NCBI GenBank assembly: GCA_032358165.1
Contig: JAALGY010000036.1
Coordinates: 186,001 to 250,000, forward strand
Source of the DNA: Diplosphaera chodatii
Lineage: Eukaryota > Chlorophyta > Trebouxiophyceae > Prasiolales > Stichococcaceae
Length of the DNA stretch: 64,000 bases
Reading direction: 5' to 3'
In this document: in pieces, positions 12,174 through 25,600 of the stretch
Layout of the letters: each line of letters begins with the position of its first letter
How positions within the stretch are numbered: position 1 is the stretch's first letter
Notes under the pieces: model-generated
Database searches by the model: none
The model's input: only the letters and a program-made list of their open reading frames with translations
Told to the model about the DNA's origin: nothing
Translations under genes and position numbers: made by a program

Positions 12174-12178
12174 TGTAA
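12174..12178 (+). terminator. Possible TGTAA poly(A) signal for the J-protein gene
   Basis: TGTAA lies 39 bases after the stop of the J-domain gene, inside the 262-base convergent gap before the end of BTAF1. Position fits a chlorophyte polyadenylation signal, but the motif is short. Confidence 0.35.
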
Positions 12179-12397
12179 TGTATCATTGTTTTGTTTCACT
12201 CTACTAGCTGACACTGATGAAGCACCCAGATAGATGGCGTGATTGGTCTTGGGTTTCTTCTCTGAACTGCAAATGGCTTTGATGCATCGCTTGAGAGCAC
12301 TGGCTGGCGGACAATGCCACATTGGCATCACAGGAACCTGATATTGCGGATGGATCTTCGATATTACTCTTTGTCACCAAGGCCGACCAAGAGGAAA

Positions 12398-15300
12398 TCA
12401 CGAACGTGTCTGACTGAGCTTTGCAACAAAAGTGCCCAGGTCGAGCTCCTCGGCATACTGGCTCTGGTCGTGCAGCTCCCCCAGGCTGGCCAACACCGCA
12501 GCCTGGCCACCTGCGGGCAACCCCGGCTCCTGCTTGGCACCGCCGCCTGCAGCTGCTGCTGGCGCACCCTCCTGCCGTCAAAATAACAGCCAGGTGTGCA
12601 GCGGTGCAGGGATGTTATGTGGCAGTGCATCGGCTGAAGCGATCTACGCCCCAATTGCAAAAGATGCAATGAGCACCAGGCCACTCCACGATCTACAACA
12701 AGATGATGGATCATCACCCGTCGGGCTGTTGAAGCTATGATCATCAACAGAAATCAGGGTACCAGCAGCAAACACATCAGCATCAAATATAAGTAGCAGG
12801 AAATCAGGGCGGCACCTGGAACAGGTCCAGGAGGCGGCCGGTGTCCATGGCGGCCAGCGACGTGTTGTCCTGGTTGACCAGCGCCCCGGCCACGTCCAGC
12901 TTGAAGCGCTGGAGCCCCAGGATGTGCTCCTCCAGGGTGCCCCGCACCAGCAGCCGGTACACGCTCACCGTCCGCCGCTGCCCCAGCCGGTGCGCCCGGT
13001 CCATCGCCTGCAGACACATGTGTCCATGTATCCAACCTGCCAACGCTTGCCCGTCTGAGCATGATGTGGGTTGCGAAGGTCATGCATGCTAAAGTGATGA
13101 CAGCGGGACGAAAAGCATGTGGAGCCAGCAGTGTTGCAGGCTGACCTGGAGATCGTTCATGGGATTCCAGTCGTGCTCCAGGAAGATGACGGTGTCGGCC
13201 GCCGTCAGGTTCAGCCCCAGGCCGCCCACCTGCACCGCAGGCACAGGCAGGGCTGGTGCCAGGCTGCGGTGGCAATGCGCACGCAGCAAATGATACAGGG
13301 CTGTACAGCATGCCGGGGTGTTGGATTCAGAAACCCACCGCGGTGGTGAGCAGCATGACGTCGATTGTGGGGTCGGCATTGAAGCGCTGCACGAGCCCGA
13401 AACGCCGGCCGCTGTCCACACCGCCGTCCAGCCGCAGCCAGCTGATGCCGTTGGGCGACAGCACCTGCGGAACGCAACACCAAGCGGGTGCCAAACAATC
13501 TTGGGCTTGGCTGTCGCTCCAAAGCCACGATCTGCTGTGAAACCTGCATATTATGCATTTCTGCAGCAGAAAGTTCAGCAGGCATGCGCACCTCTGTCTC
13601 CACCAGGTCCAACAGCGACTTCAGCTGTGCAAACACGAGCACGCGGTGCGCAGCGACCTCGCCGCCCCCCACGTCTTCACCCGCCGCCGCGGCGCCTGCT
13701 GATTGCAAGCGCGCAAGTGAGGCAGCAACACAGCACTCGTTTGGGGTGATGCATCATCACAACTCTTTGGCACCGGCCGCATGCAATAGAAACGCAATCT
13801 GCAGGCTGCCAAAGAATCCCCGTCCAGGCGCTTGCTGGCCGACAGGCCAAGCGCGGGGCCGCCCACCTTCCGCGGGGCGCCCGATGCCGCACTGCGCCAG
13901 CAGGTCCCGCAGCGCGGCCAGCTTGGGCGCGTGCTGCACGCCCCGCAGCGGCAGCGCGGCCCCGGGGGCCGCCTCCCGCAGCGCGTCCGCGTGCGCCTCG
14001 TTGCCCGGCTCCAGCACCAGCGCCGGGTGGCTGCACACCTTGCGCATGTACTGCAGCGCCTGCAGGGCCACGGGGCAGCACCGATCGTTTCAGGCCACCC
14101 CGCGTGTAACGTTCAATGCGTCACAGGTGAAGCTCTGCTACGTCAAGAGAGGGAGGATTGCAGTGGCGTCTGAGCACATGGATGATCTCTGCATCGCAAC
14201 ATACCTGGAAGATGTGTGGTGCAGTGTCCGAAGCTGCGCTGAGGTCACCGGCTCCACCACCACCCAGGGCTCCAGTGATTTGCGCCGACACCGCCGAGCC
14301 GCTGAGGTCCGCCAGCAGACGCATCTGAACAGGGCAGACGCCCAAAGTCTAAAAGCTTTGCGAGAACCATATGCTTGTTGCCTCCAATGGACGAACACGA
14401 AGAGCAGAGCATTTGCACTGCTGAATCATATACGAGAGGTACCGCAGAAGGTGAGATGTCATGCCTGCAGCGGTGACGGCTCCACGCACACGTCCTGGAT
14501 GATCTTGGGCGGCAGGTCGGACAGCACCTGGTCCTTGGTGCGCCGCAGCACAAAGGGCTTGATCTGCGGCAGGCAGGCCGTGGGTCACCCCACAGACTGT
14601 GCGCGGGCTCCCTTTTGTGGTCATGATGCTGTAGGCCTCCCGGCGTGATGTGTGCAGGCTGTACGTCAGCGCAGGAAGGTGCTGCCGGGGTGCGACGGAC
14701 CGGCACCTGCTTGTGGAGGGCGTCCAGGGACAGCAGCGCAGCCTCGGCCTCGCGCGAGCCGCGCTTGGAGGTGCGCGCCTTCTGCATCGCCCGCCCATGC
14801 CGTGCCTGCACCAGGTTCAACATGCCCTTCCCTGAGGGCAACTGCTGGCAGAATCGGCACGCCTCGTCACGAAAATATGGTCAGATTGCTAATTTACAAA
14901 CTTTATTTAAATGGCCGATGATCGACAATTTTTGCTTGCATGCCACAGTACACCGCATCAGAGTGTGCACCTGAAAAGCCTTCTCTGAGCCCAAGAAGCC
15001 GGGCATGAGCCAGTCGAACAGGCCCCACAGCTCCCCGACGCTGTTCTGGACGGGTGTGCCGCTGAGGATCAGGCGGTGTGCCGCACTCACCGCCTTGCAT
15101 GCCTGCAGTGCCACATCTGTGCCTGAAATGCGCACACTGGTGAGGCAGCAAAGCGGTTTACCCGGAGTCCTGCCTGCACCGAATAGCACGCTCATAACAC
15201 TGGGCCTCGCCTGCGCGATTTGGGACTTGGAGTTGCGCACGGTGTGGCCCTCATCCAGCACAGCGTACAGCCAGGGCTGCGCTGACGCCCAGGCCACATC

Positions 15301-18300
15301 GCTGCGCAGCGTCTCGTAGGACATGATCACGATGTCTGCGTCACGCGCCTGCTTCTGCAGCGCCACCCTCGCCTGGGTGCACAAGTCACACAAGTGAATG
15401 TATACACAAAGTACACAGTTATTTGCACAAGGTTTTCGTACGCCGTCAGGGTTTCCCATTCCTGCTGGGTCCTGGCCAGCTGAGAAGCTGCGAGTCGCTC
15501 CGAAGCTGGTCCCGCGCATGACAGCAGAGCTGCAGGAAGGGCCGCACCTGGGGCGCGCCCTGGTAGGCGAGCGTGCGCAGCGCGCCGTCGGCAACGAACT
15601 TGGCCACCTCGTGCGCCCAGTGCAGCACCAGCGTGGAGGGGCACACCACCAGGGAGGGGAGGCGCGCCGCCGCCGCCGCCCGCCGCTCCTCCACCGCCAC
15701 TGCGCTGGGATGTGGCCATGTCGTCAAAAGGCATGAAAGGGACCCGCTCGTGCCAGTGCTTGGCGTACTGGAGACCCGTGCTCTGCTGCATGCACGTGCA
15801 CTGCTGACATACCCAGCAATGCCCGACACGGTCGCATGCGTAGCCTAACAGGGCCCCAACCTGCGATGATGGCAGTCGTCTGCAGCGTCTTGCCGAGCCC
15901 CATGTCGTCGGCCAGCACGCCGTGCAGGCCCGACCGCCGCAGGAAGGCCAGCCACGCAAGCCCCTCCCGCTGGTATGGCCGCATCTCCACATGCGCCAGC
16001 GCCGCCGGAAGCGCCACGTCAGCCTGCAGCATGGCGCAGGCAGCTCAGAGACCAGGCTTGTCCCTCACCAGCACCTCCATAGCGTTGTGACTGACACAAA
16101 GTCCAGAAGAAGAAGGACACATCTGCAGGTAATCACCGCAGCAGATGAGTCCTGAAGCTGCGCAAGGAACGCAGCATTTCGCTCCCAGGCGGCCTGCTGT
16201 GCACCATCCAGCCCGCCTGGCATGGCCACGCCCTGAAGCCAATGGTGAGAATCACTTGGGAATGAAGCATGCTGGACCAGGAGTTGGTACCAGTGTCAGT
16301 TGACATGCACAACACTTACAAGGTCAGGCTAGCTAGAGTCAAACGTACATGGTGCCGATGCACAGCAAGTAGGCAGCGAGCATCACCTGGGAGAGGGGCA
16401 CCAGAGACACGATGGATGCAAAGGCGGGCGCGGCAAGGTTGCGCACAGCTGGCAGCGGATCAGTCATGCGGCCCAGCAGGGGCACCACCAGGAGCTGCAG
16501 GTATGGCACCAGACGCTCTGCAGTGCGAGGAGCACACCATCAGGAAATGTCCAAGTCTTGGAGCAACAGGCTGTCCCATTGGCAGTGTGCAGTGCGCGGC
16601 ACATGCATGTGGTCGGCGGGGTGCTGCTCAGGGGCTCGCCTGCCAGCAGGGGAACCAGTCGGCTGACCAGCTGGGTGGCACTGTGACGCGCAATGTCAGG
16701 CGCATCTGATGCCAGCATGGGGACGATGAACCTGCAGACCCCGCCACACAGGCTCAGGGATGCGACCCGCCTGTTTCTTGGTGTGACAGCAACAGCAGAG
16801 CACGGGTGACTGGCAGCAACAGCAGGAGCCTACGCCGACGCACCGCAGCACATGAGGCAGCACGAGCGATGGGTGTGCATCCCCCAGAGCGGCCGCAGCA
16901 GACACAGCAGCAGCTCGCACGGGTGCACGGCTGTGCTGGGCGGCGCCGCCCACAGCTGGCAGCAGGCCCTCCAGTGCAGGGTGCAGTGCCGGGTGCAGCA
17001 CGCAGCCCAGGACCTTCAGCACTTGCAGCGCATTGATGATGGCCTGCGGGCACACCGGGGCACCTTGCTACGAGACTGTGGAGGCAGGCATCCTGCTGTT
17101 ATCAGATGGCAGTCAGCCACATGTCATACCTGGGCGTCTGCAGTTGGTGGCGAGTGCAGAGCACCCCCTGTCTCCCGTTGCAGCAGCGCTGCCGATGCAT
17201 GCACCCACACCCGGGGGACTGCTGTCAGCAGCTCAGCGCCAAACTGCTGTGCAATGGCCCGCAAAGCTGCCTCTGCTCCCTGCGGCAGGAGAGTGAGCAG
17301 CTACTGCATAGCGATTTGTGAAACGAATGCTACACAGTAGTGGACGAGAGCATGCAAAAACCCTCACACAATGCGCTCGCATATGGACCCAACTGCAACA
17401 CACCTTCCGGGCATTTGCGGCTACCTCCAACACTGGGTCGGAGGCTGCACCATCAATAGCAGGTCCTGGGCTGGTCTCCACTGCATCCCCAGCCTCCAGC
17501 GGCAGGTCTGGTAGACTGGCGCTGGGTGTCTCCACTGGATCCGAGCATGCCATGTTGCAGATGTTGGAGACGAGCCTGATTCATGACATCGCGGACGCAG
17601 CGTCACTGATGCGAATGTGGCCCTGACCCCGCGCCAGCATGAAGCAAATTAGCATTATGAAACAGCCCATGAAACAGCCTATTGACAATATGTAGTACTC
17701 ACTTGTCATTGGGGCACGGCGTTCGGTTGGCAGCGAGCTGCAGCATGCGTGCCACGCCGCCTGCATATTCGCACTGCAGCAGCGGTTCTGCCTCCTTGCG
17801 CAAGCCACCCATCAGCGGCTGGATGATGGCATTGAGCTTGGGAGGCAGCTGACCGCTGGCCACTGCCGCGGATGCCAGACACCCTGCAGCACTTTGTACC
17901 GTTCATCGATGTACGACTTCTTCAGACAGGCAAACGAGCATGGTGCATTGCGGTGTCCACACTTTTGCACAGCAGCAGTGAGTGCAATGCTTGCCTGACA
18001 CGGAGATGCTCAGCATGGCCTCTGTGCCCATGACATGTGTCAATGTGGATCGAAGCGATTCCACGGCGGCTGAAGTTGACCCTGCAACGAAGCATGGGCG
18101 CCTTTGCAATGGCCACCGGCAGGCAACGACACTTGACAGCGACTCACCTGCAGGGTCGAGCCCACGCCGCACCTGCTGCAGGCACCGCAGCGAGAGCCGC
18201 CAGCAGCTCAGCAGGAAGCAACACCTCCGCTGGCACAGCTGGCGCTTCGATGCCAGCCTGTCGACAGTGAGTATGCAGCGCCGACATCTGGCTGCGAACC

Positions 18301-21300
18301 CGTTGATGCAGGGGCATGACTTCGCTGTATGGCTGTGCAGAGCCTGCAGGAAGGCAGCATCAGGAGTTTCTGGTTTTCACAAGCACATTTGTCAAGGGTC
18401 CACTTCCACCAGCCACTGGAGGGCGATGCGCAAGCTCGCTGGCATTGGTGCGAACGTGCCTGGGTCTGGAGAGGCGAACTTTGCCCGCTGCAGCATCAGC
18501 ATGACGTGCTCAACAAAGGCTGCAGGCAGCTCGGCTGGCTGGCCCGACTCCCGGCGCCCAGCTGCACAAGAAGATGCCGCCAGGGACGCCACAACACGGT
18601 CGTGGGCACTGTTCGTACAGAGCCGCCGCTGCAACTCTGCGTGCATGTCCCCTGCACAGCCAGTCATGGCAGGAGCATCAAGTTCGGAGCATATAGGGCC
18701 TGCATCAGCCTCAATGAGTCGCATTGAACTGAGGCTTGGCAGGCAGGACATGCACACAAGCCCACCGGCATGGGACTGCAGGGCAGCGGCCAGCTGGCCC
18801 AGCGCCCGCGCCCCCACAACACGAAACTGGATCGCGCTGGTGTCATGCATCATCCCCACCACCAGTGGAGTCATGTCCCTGTCTGTGCCGCTGACAGAGG
18901 CCTTGCCTCTGCCGGCCTTGCCTGCCTGTGCTTGCGGAGGCTGAAAGACCAGCAGCTGCGCTGTGTCTAGTGCCTGCCCCTCTGGAGTGCACACCAGATG
19001 GAACAGCCCCTGCGCCGCAGCAGGGCGAACACAGCTTGGTCAACTCGTCACCTGCAGCGGCTCGACTGGGTGTTTGCATACACTCGCATGCTTAAAACTC
19101 TCAAGAATCTGAGCACCTGAAGGATAGGTCCTGGAAGGGCCTGCGCCAGCACTTGTGGTGCCAGGTGCTGCAGCAAGTGCTGCCACAGCTGCTGGCTGGC
19201 GGTTCTGACGCTGCTGTTGTCCTCCTGCAGCAGGTTTTGAAAGGCCAGGCGCAGCAGGGACGACAGCAGCTCCGAGGGACAGTCCGCGACAGCTGCATAG
19301 GAAAGTGTGAGAGCCTTGTCTGAGCGACATTGCACTGCGCAAGTACACAATCGAAGGAGCGCATGCATGCAGACACAATGCAGTGGTGTACCAGGTGTGT
19401 CGGACTGCAGCAGCGCGTCCACGCACTCGACGCAGCTGCGGCGGACAGATGCGAGGGTGTGCCGAAAGTAGGGCAGCAGCAGCGGGATGCGGTCAGCAAC
19501 TGTGTCCACGCTAGGTTTGGCACTGTTAGCTGTCGCAGCGAGCAGCTGCATGGCGGCACCTACGCGGCAGTATGACACCCTTCACGTGCTGCCGCATTGC
19601 CAAGTGAAGCAGCGACCTTGGCCTGGCTCATTAAGTGCATGCCAGTATGGCAGTGCTTGCTGCTGGTCAAAAGTGCATGGTCAACACACACCTGTGGCTG
19701 GACTGAGTTCGTCAGAATCCACAAGGATGTCCCAGAGCTGGGTCTGCAGCTGCGCAAGCTGCTGTGGCTGCTCGGCGGCCAGCAGTGCAGGGGCCAGTGG
19801 CAGCAGGGCACTGGCTGCAACAGCGCGCACATCGCCATCCTGGTCCTGCAAGCGACGGCTCCTCAATGAGTCCTCCACACTAGCTCACAAGGTGCGACGA
19901 CTCTGACAGCTGGCCAGATGGGGTGGAACAGCAGCCTGTGGCACATGTCCTACCTTGAGGCCGGCGGCGGCAATGTTGACGGCCAGCGGCAGCAGCTGGG
20001 CAGCGCTGTCAGGCCGGGCGGCGATCACGTACTTGAGGGCCAGCAGGCCACTGTGCCGCACCTCCCACTGCTCGCAGCTTGCAAGTGTCTGCAAGAGACC
20101 CAGGAGCACCCGCAGCGACTCGATGCTGAGCGGCTGCACTGCCGCACCCAGCGCCTGTGCCGCCGTCTCGCGCACAGGTGCCACTGCCTGCGAAACATTC
20201 GTGACGCTGCTCACCTTTGTGCAGGGTGCAGCTTCCGTCCACAACATGGCTTCACATTACCACAACCATCATGAGTCATGTACCTGATCGGACACATAGT
20301 CGGCAAAACGGTCCAGTGCCAGCACACAGACACAGCGCACGATGCAGTCCTCAAGCCAGCTGGCATTCGCGGCGCCGGCAGCGGAAGCGGCATCTGGTGG
20401 CAGAGCAGCCAGGCGGGGCTTGCCCTGCCCCTCGGCTGCCATCCAGCCTGCAACTTGACGACGAGTGCTCTGAGGTTGTCGATGGAGACCAGGTGTCGAG
20501 ATGTAACAGCACTGCTTTGCCGTGCATCGCACTCAGCAGGGCACTATTATATACGCAGCACCTGAGGGCACGGCAGCAGGAGCGGCAGTGACGCATGCAG
20601 CCGCAGCATGGCTGCGCAGGATCTCGCGCAGGCCCACAGCTGCGCCGTGGCGGCGGCCCCACGCAGGATCCAGCAAGTCGGCACAAAGCTCGTCTGCCAG
20701 GCGCAAGAAGGGCCACTGCCCCGCTGCTACTGCCTCCCAATCTGCCTGATCCGCCTGACCTGATGCCACCGCCGCCTGTGTGGTATCCTACAGGCGGAGG
20801 CAAAGCACACGTTGGCTGCTTTCGCGGGAGGCAGTCCTCAGCGATGCGGGAATGTGCATCTACTGAAGTGCTGAACCTTGTCTGCTGACGCCGCCTTGCC
20901 GTCCTGGGCGACCTGCTGCCGCTTGGTGCTGCCCTTCCCACCAACGCCCTCCGCAGGGCGCTTCTTTGCCAGCCGCTTGATACGCGCCTTCTCCCGTGCA
21001 CTTGCGCCTGCCCGCACGTCCAACACAGCTGGTGCAACGTTTGGTCGGTTGGCAGCAGCTTCCGACTGCGGAGTCAAGGCAACGCATCCCACATACGATC
21101 AATATACCTGTCATGTCGCCAAGCAGCTCAGCTGCCTGCTGGGTGTCCCGCTGCTGCACTAGACGGCCACCACCGCCTCTGCTGGACACCAGATCCTCGT
21201 CCTTGACCAAATCCTCGGTGTCCAGCAGCGTCTTCATCTGGCCGTCCAAGCCCAGGCGCTTGTGAAGCTGCCGGCGCTGCTGCTTGATACGCTCTGCTGG

Positions 21301-22039
21301 GTCTGCCGAAGCATCCTCCAAGTCATACTCCTGCTCCACAGCAGGCGATCCAGCTTTGCACAAGCAGACGATCACGCGTCTGATGTGCTGTTGAACAGTC
21401 ATCTGAGTGGTGTGCATCCGAAGTCCAGCTCACTGTTCCGCCAGATGCCAGCAGCTGCGTGCCATGCTGCAGCACCCTGTCAATGCTGAAGCCCTGCAGC
21501 GACAGCTGGCCTCTCTCTGCTTCGACGTCTGATACCCTGGCATCAGGCGGCCGACTGCTGCCGTTGACCTGTTTGCTGGCAGCCTGCACATCTGCCACTG
21601 TGGTGTGCTGACAGTGCGCCGCGATCAGGCCAAGGCAGTCGCCTGCTGCGGTGCGCCCCTCCCATGAATCACTGCGCAATCGCTCTCGCACCTGCATATT
21701 CGATGATGATATTCTGTCAGTCTGTACATTGGACACACGCACTTCCAGGATGCCGATGTCTGGAACCACAATGGTGCCGTCTCAAGGTGCGCATTGGCAG
21801 CACCTTTCGGAGCACGTATGGCAGCTGCGAAGGGTGGTTAGCGACAATAGCAGCTATCTGCTCCCCAGCAGCACGCCTGGTCCCCGCGCTGGATCCAGCT
21901 GCAACACCGCAACATCATCAGCCTGCGCCTGGCATGTTCGTTGGCCCAAATGAAGCACATGAAAAATTGTTGCTGACGCACCTTCCAGCAGTCCGACCAA
22001 CTTTTCAAGGCGACTGCCTCCACTGGATGGTGACGCCAT
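12398..22039 (-). CDS. BTAF1: TATA-binding-protein-associated factor BTAF1/MOT1, Swi2/Snf2 ATPase
   Basis: BTAF1/MOT1 uses ATP to strip TBP from DNA. The model has 34 exons and 1831 residues (human 1849). Transcript order: 22039..21982, 21898..21804, 21691..21434, 21330..21160, 21065..20877, 20787..20562, 20447..20284, 20187..19954, 19845..19692, 19559..19392, 19292..19117, 19009..18404, 18257..18173, 18081..17995, 17883..17703, 17575..17404, 17279..17130, 17043..16844, 16731..16640, 16517..16387, 16232..16137, 16023..15861, 15699..15548, 15372..15211, 15102..14971, 14805..14707, 14563..14465, 14324..14205, 14059..13867, 13698..13592, 13464..13339, 13229..13146, 13007..12816, 12571..12398. 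The N-terminal two thirds are HEAT repeats ([29 protein letters not shown]). The ATPase has DMGLGKT (1271-1277), DEGH (1376-1379), LSGTPVQNS and [10 protein letters not shown] (1713-1722). GC donors occur at 17994, 16639, 15210 and 14464. Ends of exons 4, 12 and 13 are least certain. Confidence 0.95.
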
Positions 22040-22668
22040 GCTCGCTTTACCGTGATCGCCTCAGCACATGGCCGCATCAGGGATGGCGATAGCATGATCC
22101 GGCAGACATCAATCACGATTCCCAATGTACTGCTGGGCAGGCAACGTCATGCTGCTCATGCTTTGCTGTTCGAAGATGACGCTTCTACGTTGTTTCGAGG
22201 CTCGGCTTCTGCTGCAAATGTCACAGTTCTATCTCCCTTGCCGCAGCACGCACAGCAGCATTGGACCGTTTGGCCCTTGCTCAGTTGATAGGCAGTGCCG
22301 GTCGCGTCCCGATGTCACTTCCTTTCAATGTTGTGGTCTGAAGCTTCTGCGGATCTGCACAACCTGCTATCTTCACGTGTGTGTTCGTTGATGCATCCTC
22401 TTATGGACTCAATGACACTATGTGGCCGTATCCCGGAAATGATCTGATGTTGAAAATGACCGATCCGGAGATGTTGCAATGTTCAGTGTCACAGCATGCA
22501 CAGCATGGTCCGTCTGATGCATGTGGTCCGCAAGCTCTACACAGCTAGCAGCTGTTCACGCTTCATGTGGTATATAGGCAGCAGCACCAAGCGCACGGCC
22601 CCACGACAGCAAATTTCGAGGTCAATCAACGGCTGTTAAGCAGGTCAACATAACGGCGCAGGAGCAAC
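22040..22668. promoter_or_regulatory. Divergent intergenic region BTAF1/FHA-BRCT
   Basis: About 630 bases lie between divergent starts and should hold both promoters. Apart from the TATATA at 22571-22576, no element is recognised. Confidence 0.35.
22571..22576 (+). promoter_or_regulatory. Possible TATA box of the FHA-BRCT gene
   Basis: TATATA lies 93 bases upstream of the ATG at 22669, a reasonable distance for a core promoter with a short 5' UTR. The surrounding sequence is GC-rich, so an AT hexamer stands out, but no other core element was found. Confidence 0.3.
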
Positions 22669-25600
22669 ATGGATCCCACTTTGGTCTTGGACGACGTGCA
22701 GATGTCGTCAGGCGGCTCCGATGCTGACGACGGCAAAGACGCAGTCGTGGTGCGCACAGAATGTGTTGCCGCTCACGTTGTGCTGGCTACCAGGCGCATG
22801 TGCGCCCGCTTTCTGCAGCTGGTCAACAGCACCACAGTGCCATTCACCGACGCCACTCGACGAGCTTTTGCATGCAGGCTGGATCGCTTGATATTGCTGG
22901 CCACCTTCGTCCACTGTATAAGGGTGTCAATGTTATTGGGCGTGAGAGTGACATCGCCGATCGGAATCGCGAACGGGAGGTGGCTTGGCAGGCAGAGCAT
23001 GGCGGCGGCGGTCCCGTCTCGGTGCTGCTGCTGCGATATGCCAGCATCACCAGCAAGCACGCCATCATCTGTGAGCACATGTCGTGTGCATTGGCCTGGT
23101 GCCTTGCCATCCAACTCGAGCTGTGTAGGCCTTGGATCTCACTGAAAACTGTGACGTTGCACAGACATGGAGGATCATGGTCACTGCTTTGTCGAGGACA
23201 TGAGGTCACGCAACAAGGTGCGTTCGGTCGTGAAAATTCCAGTGCACCCTACACCGTGTTGTGTGATGAAGTTCAACGCTTACCAGCACTGCTGCACTTC
23301 ACAGACATGCGTCATCCACGATTCTGCATCGATGACCATCCCGCCTGGGGCCCGATACGGCGTGCGAAGCGGGGACACGCTGAAGTTCGGCGACATCACG
23401 TGCACACTGCACACTGGTGCTGCCCCTGGGCAAGCGGCAGCAGCAGATGTGCTGGACATGGACACCCAGGTCAGCCATTGCAGTGCATACAGCTGCAGAG
23501 AGCTTTTGCCCCTGTCACATGGTGCATGCATGGTGGCAGTCCATTCAGCTTGTGCTTGTACTCTATATGATATCGGGTCTGCTTCTCGTGCAGCCGCTCG
23601 ACCCCTCTGCGGTACCACATCCCAACACAACTGCAAGCCTGACAGCAATAGCGTCTGCAGCATGTGAGCCGCAGCATGATACTGGGCAGCAGCCACCGGC
23701 CGAGCAGCAGGGCGGCAGCGCAAACGGTCAAGTGTTGTCAGCCGCTCCCGCTGCACAGGGTCTTGCGCCACATGCAGCAACAGCAGTGGCGGCAGCTCCT
23801 CCACCTGCTGGCTGCAGCAGCCGGCCATCCAGCCGCTCCTCCAGTCGCCGCACAGAGAACCTGGCGCGCCCGACGCTGGGGTTCTCCTCCGGCGACGAGT
23901 GCGTTCACTCCCGCTCATGATGGCCCCTGCATGCAACCTGCAGTGTCTGTGCAGCCTGCCTGCCTGCCTGCCTGCGTGCATTCAAGCATGCATGCATGCA
24001 TGCGTCTGCGTGCAGGCTATCAATGCAAGGTCATCTCCCGAGCAATCTCTGTCCTGCCTGCAGCGTTTGGGATGGCACAGGTGAGGAGCCTGAGGCGACA
24101 TCACAGCCGGCTGCCGGCTTCCATGCAGACACGGCCCAGCCGCCAGCACCACCTGCCGGCACCGAACCAGGAGCAGCCGCGCAACATGCACATGCGGACG
24201 GCAATGCTGCACCAGCACAGCCAGCAGGGGGGGACCATGGTGGAGACACGGCCCCTCACGATCAACCGGGCGCGGCGGTGCAGCCCGCCAGCCCGCCTGG
24301 GACAGAGGTTCTGATGGCAGATGATGGCGCCGCCGCTGCACCACCTCTGCAGCCGGCAGCTGCCGTCAAAGACTCGGACTCGGATGTGACTCGCGATGTC
24401 AGTCCCGAAGGTATTGATACGTGTACGTCCTGGGAGCATGCATGCCAGGCTGCGTTGCGTCTGCATGTTGCATGCAACAGACCCCGTGCTCATCATGTTT
24501 GTGGCCTGCACTGTGCAGCGCCGCCATCAGCCAGTAAACCTGCCAGCAGCGCGGGCCGTGGTTGGCACACTAAGAAGCACCGCCGCCAGTCCCAGGGCAG
24601 CGATGTGGCTGCCTCGACAGGACAGGCAGCGTATGGCAGTCAGCCCGGAGATACGGCTGCCACCATGCCACCGAACGCTGCAGCACCCAGTGTGCCACCA
24701 GATGGCGGCACCAGCGCAGCTGAAACCGCACCAGAGGAAGATGCCGTGGCCGCTGCGCAGGTGCCACCAGCAGAAGAGGAGGCTGCAGTGTCAACAGACG
24801 GTGATGGCCACGAACCACCAGGAACTGCAGGCGCACAGCAGCAGCAGCAGCCCCAAATGGCGCGACAGCTTCAACAGCAGGACCAGTCAGAGCATGCCGA
24901 TGTGCCTCAGCTGTCCGAGGCTGAACAGCAGCAGCATACTGAGCAGGAGCAGCCCCCGCCACCAGTTGCTGACACTGCACCTGCGCAGGAGGCAGCACTT
25001 GCTTCTGAGGTGGCTCCGCACTGATGCTGGGCTGCGCATGCAGTGCTTGCACAATGGCATGTATGCCTACTCTACGAATTACTGTAAAGCGCTGAGAACA
25101 TTATCGGACATGGGTGTGTCGCTCACAGGTCCTGCATGGCGATGATGAGGCGGCGCCCAGCACCTCGCACCGGCAGCAGGCCGTCAGGGCGTCTGTGTCC
25201 CAGGTCAGTGTTGTTCTACGCACAGCTTCCACAGTCCAGCAATGTGCACATGCAGTGGCACAAATGCTCACATATCAGTGGACCTGCAGGGTGTGACGCG
25301 CGCCGACGTCGCTGACGCTCTACAGATGGTCGGGAACCTTGCGGCAGTGTTCCCAACCACACAAGTCCAGGGCTTTGCAGCAGGTGCGGGCATGTTCCCA
25401 GGCTGGCCGCCTTGACCCAGCCGAAGAGTCAGGTCGTTGATGTGACAATTTCCTTGCTGAACTCGCAGAGGACACAGAGGACCAGGATGAGGATGATCAG
25501 GCAGTGCCATCGGATCCTGCAGCTGCAGCACCCCAAGGTGCAGACATCATGGCTGCAACACGCTAATCCCCAACGAACCGTGGAGCAGTGAAACCACGTC

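Noticed and set aside
21107..21159. Extension of BTAF1 exon 4 to 21108 with a 50-base intron
   Set aside because: The intron would be too short and end in the wrong frame; the donor at 21159 gives a 94-base phase-0 intron.
23955..24003. Short tandem repeats as a possible CRISPR or regulatory array
   Set aside because: They are simple CCTG and GCAT microsatellites in an intron, with no spacers or unique units.
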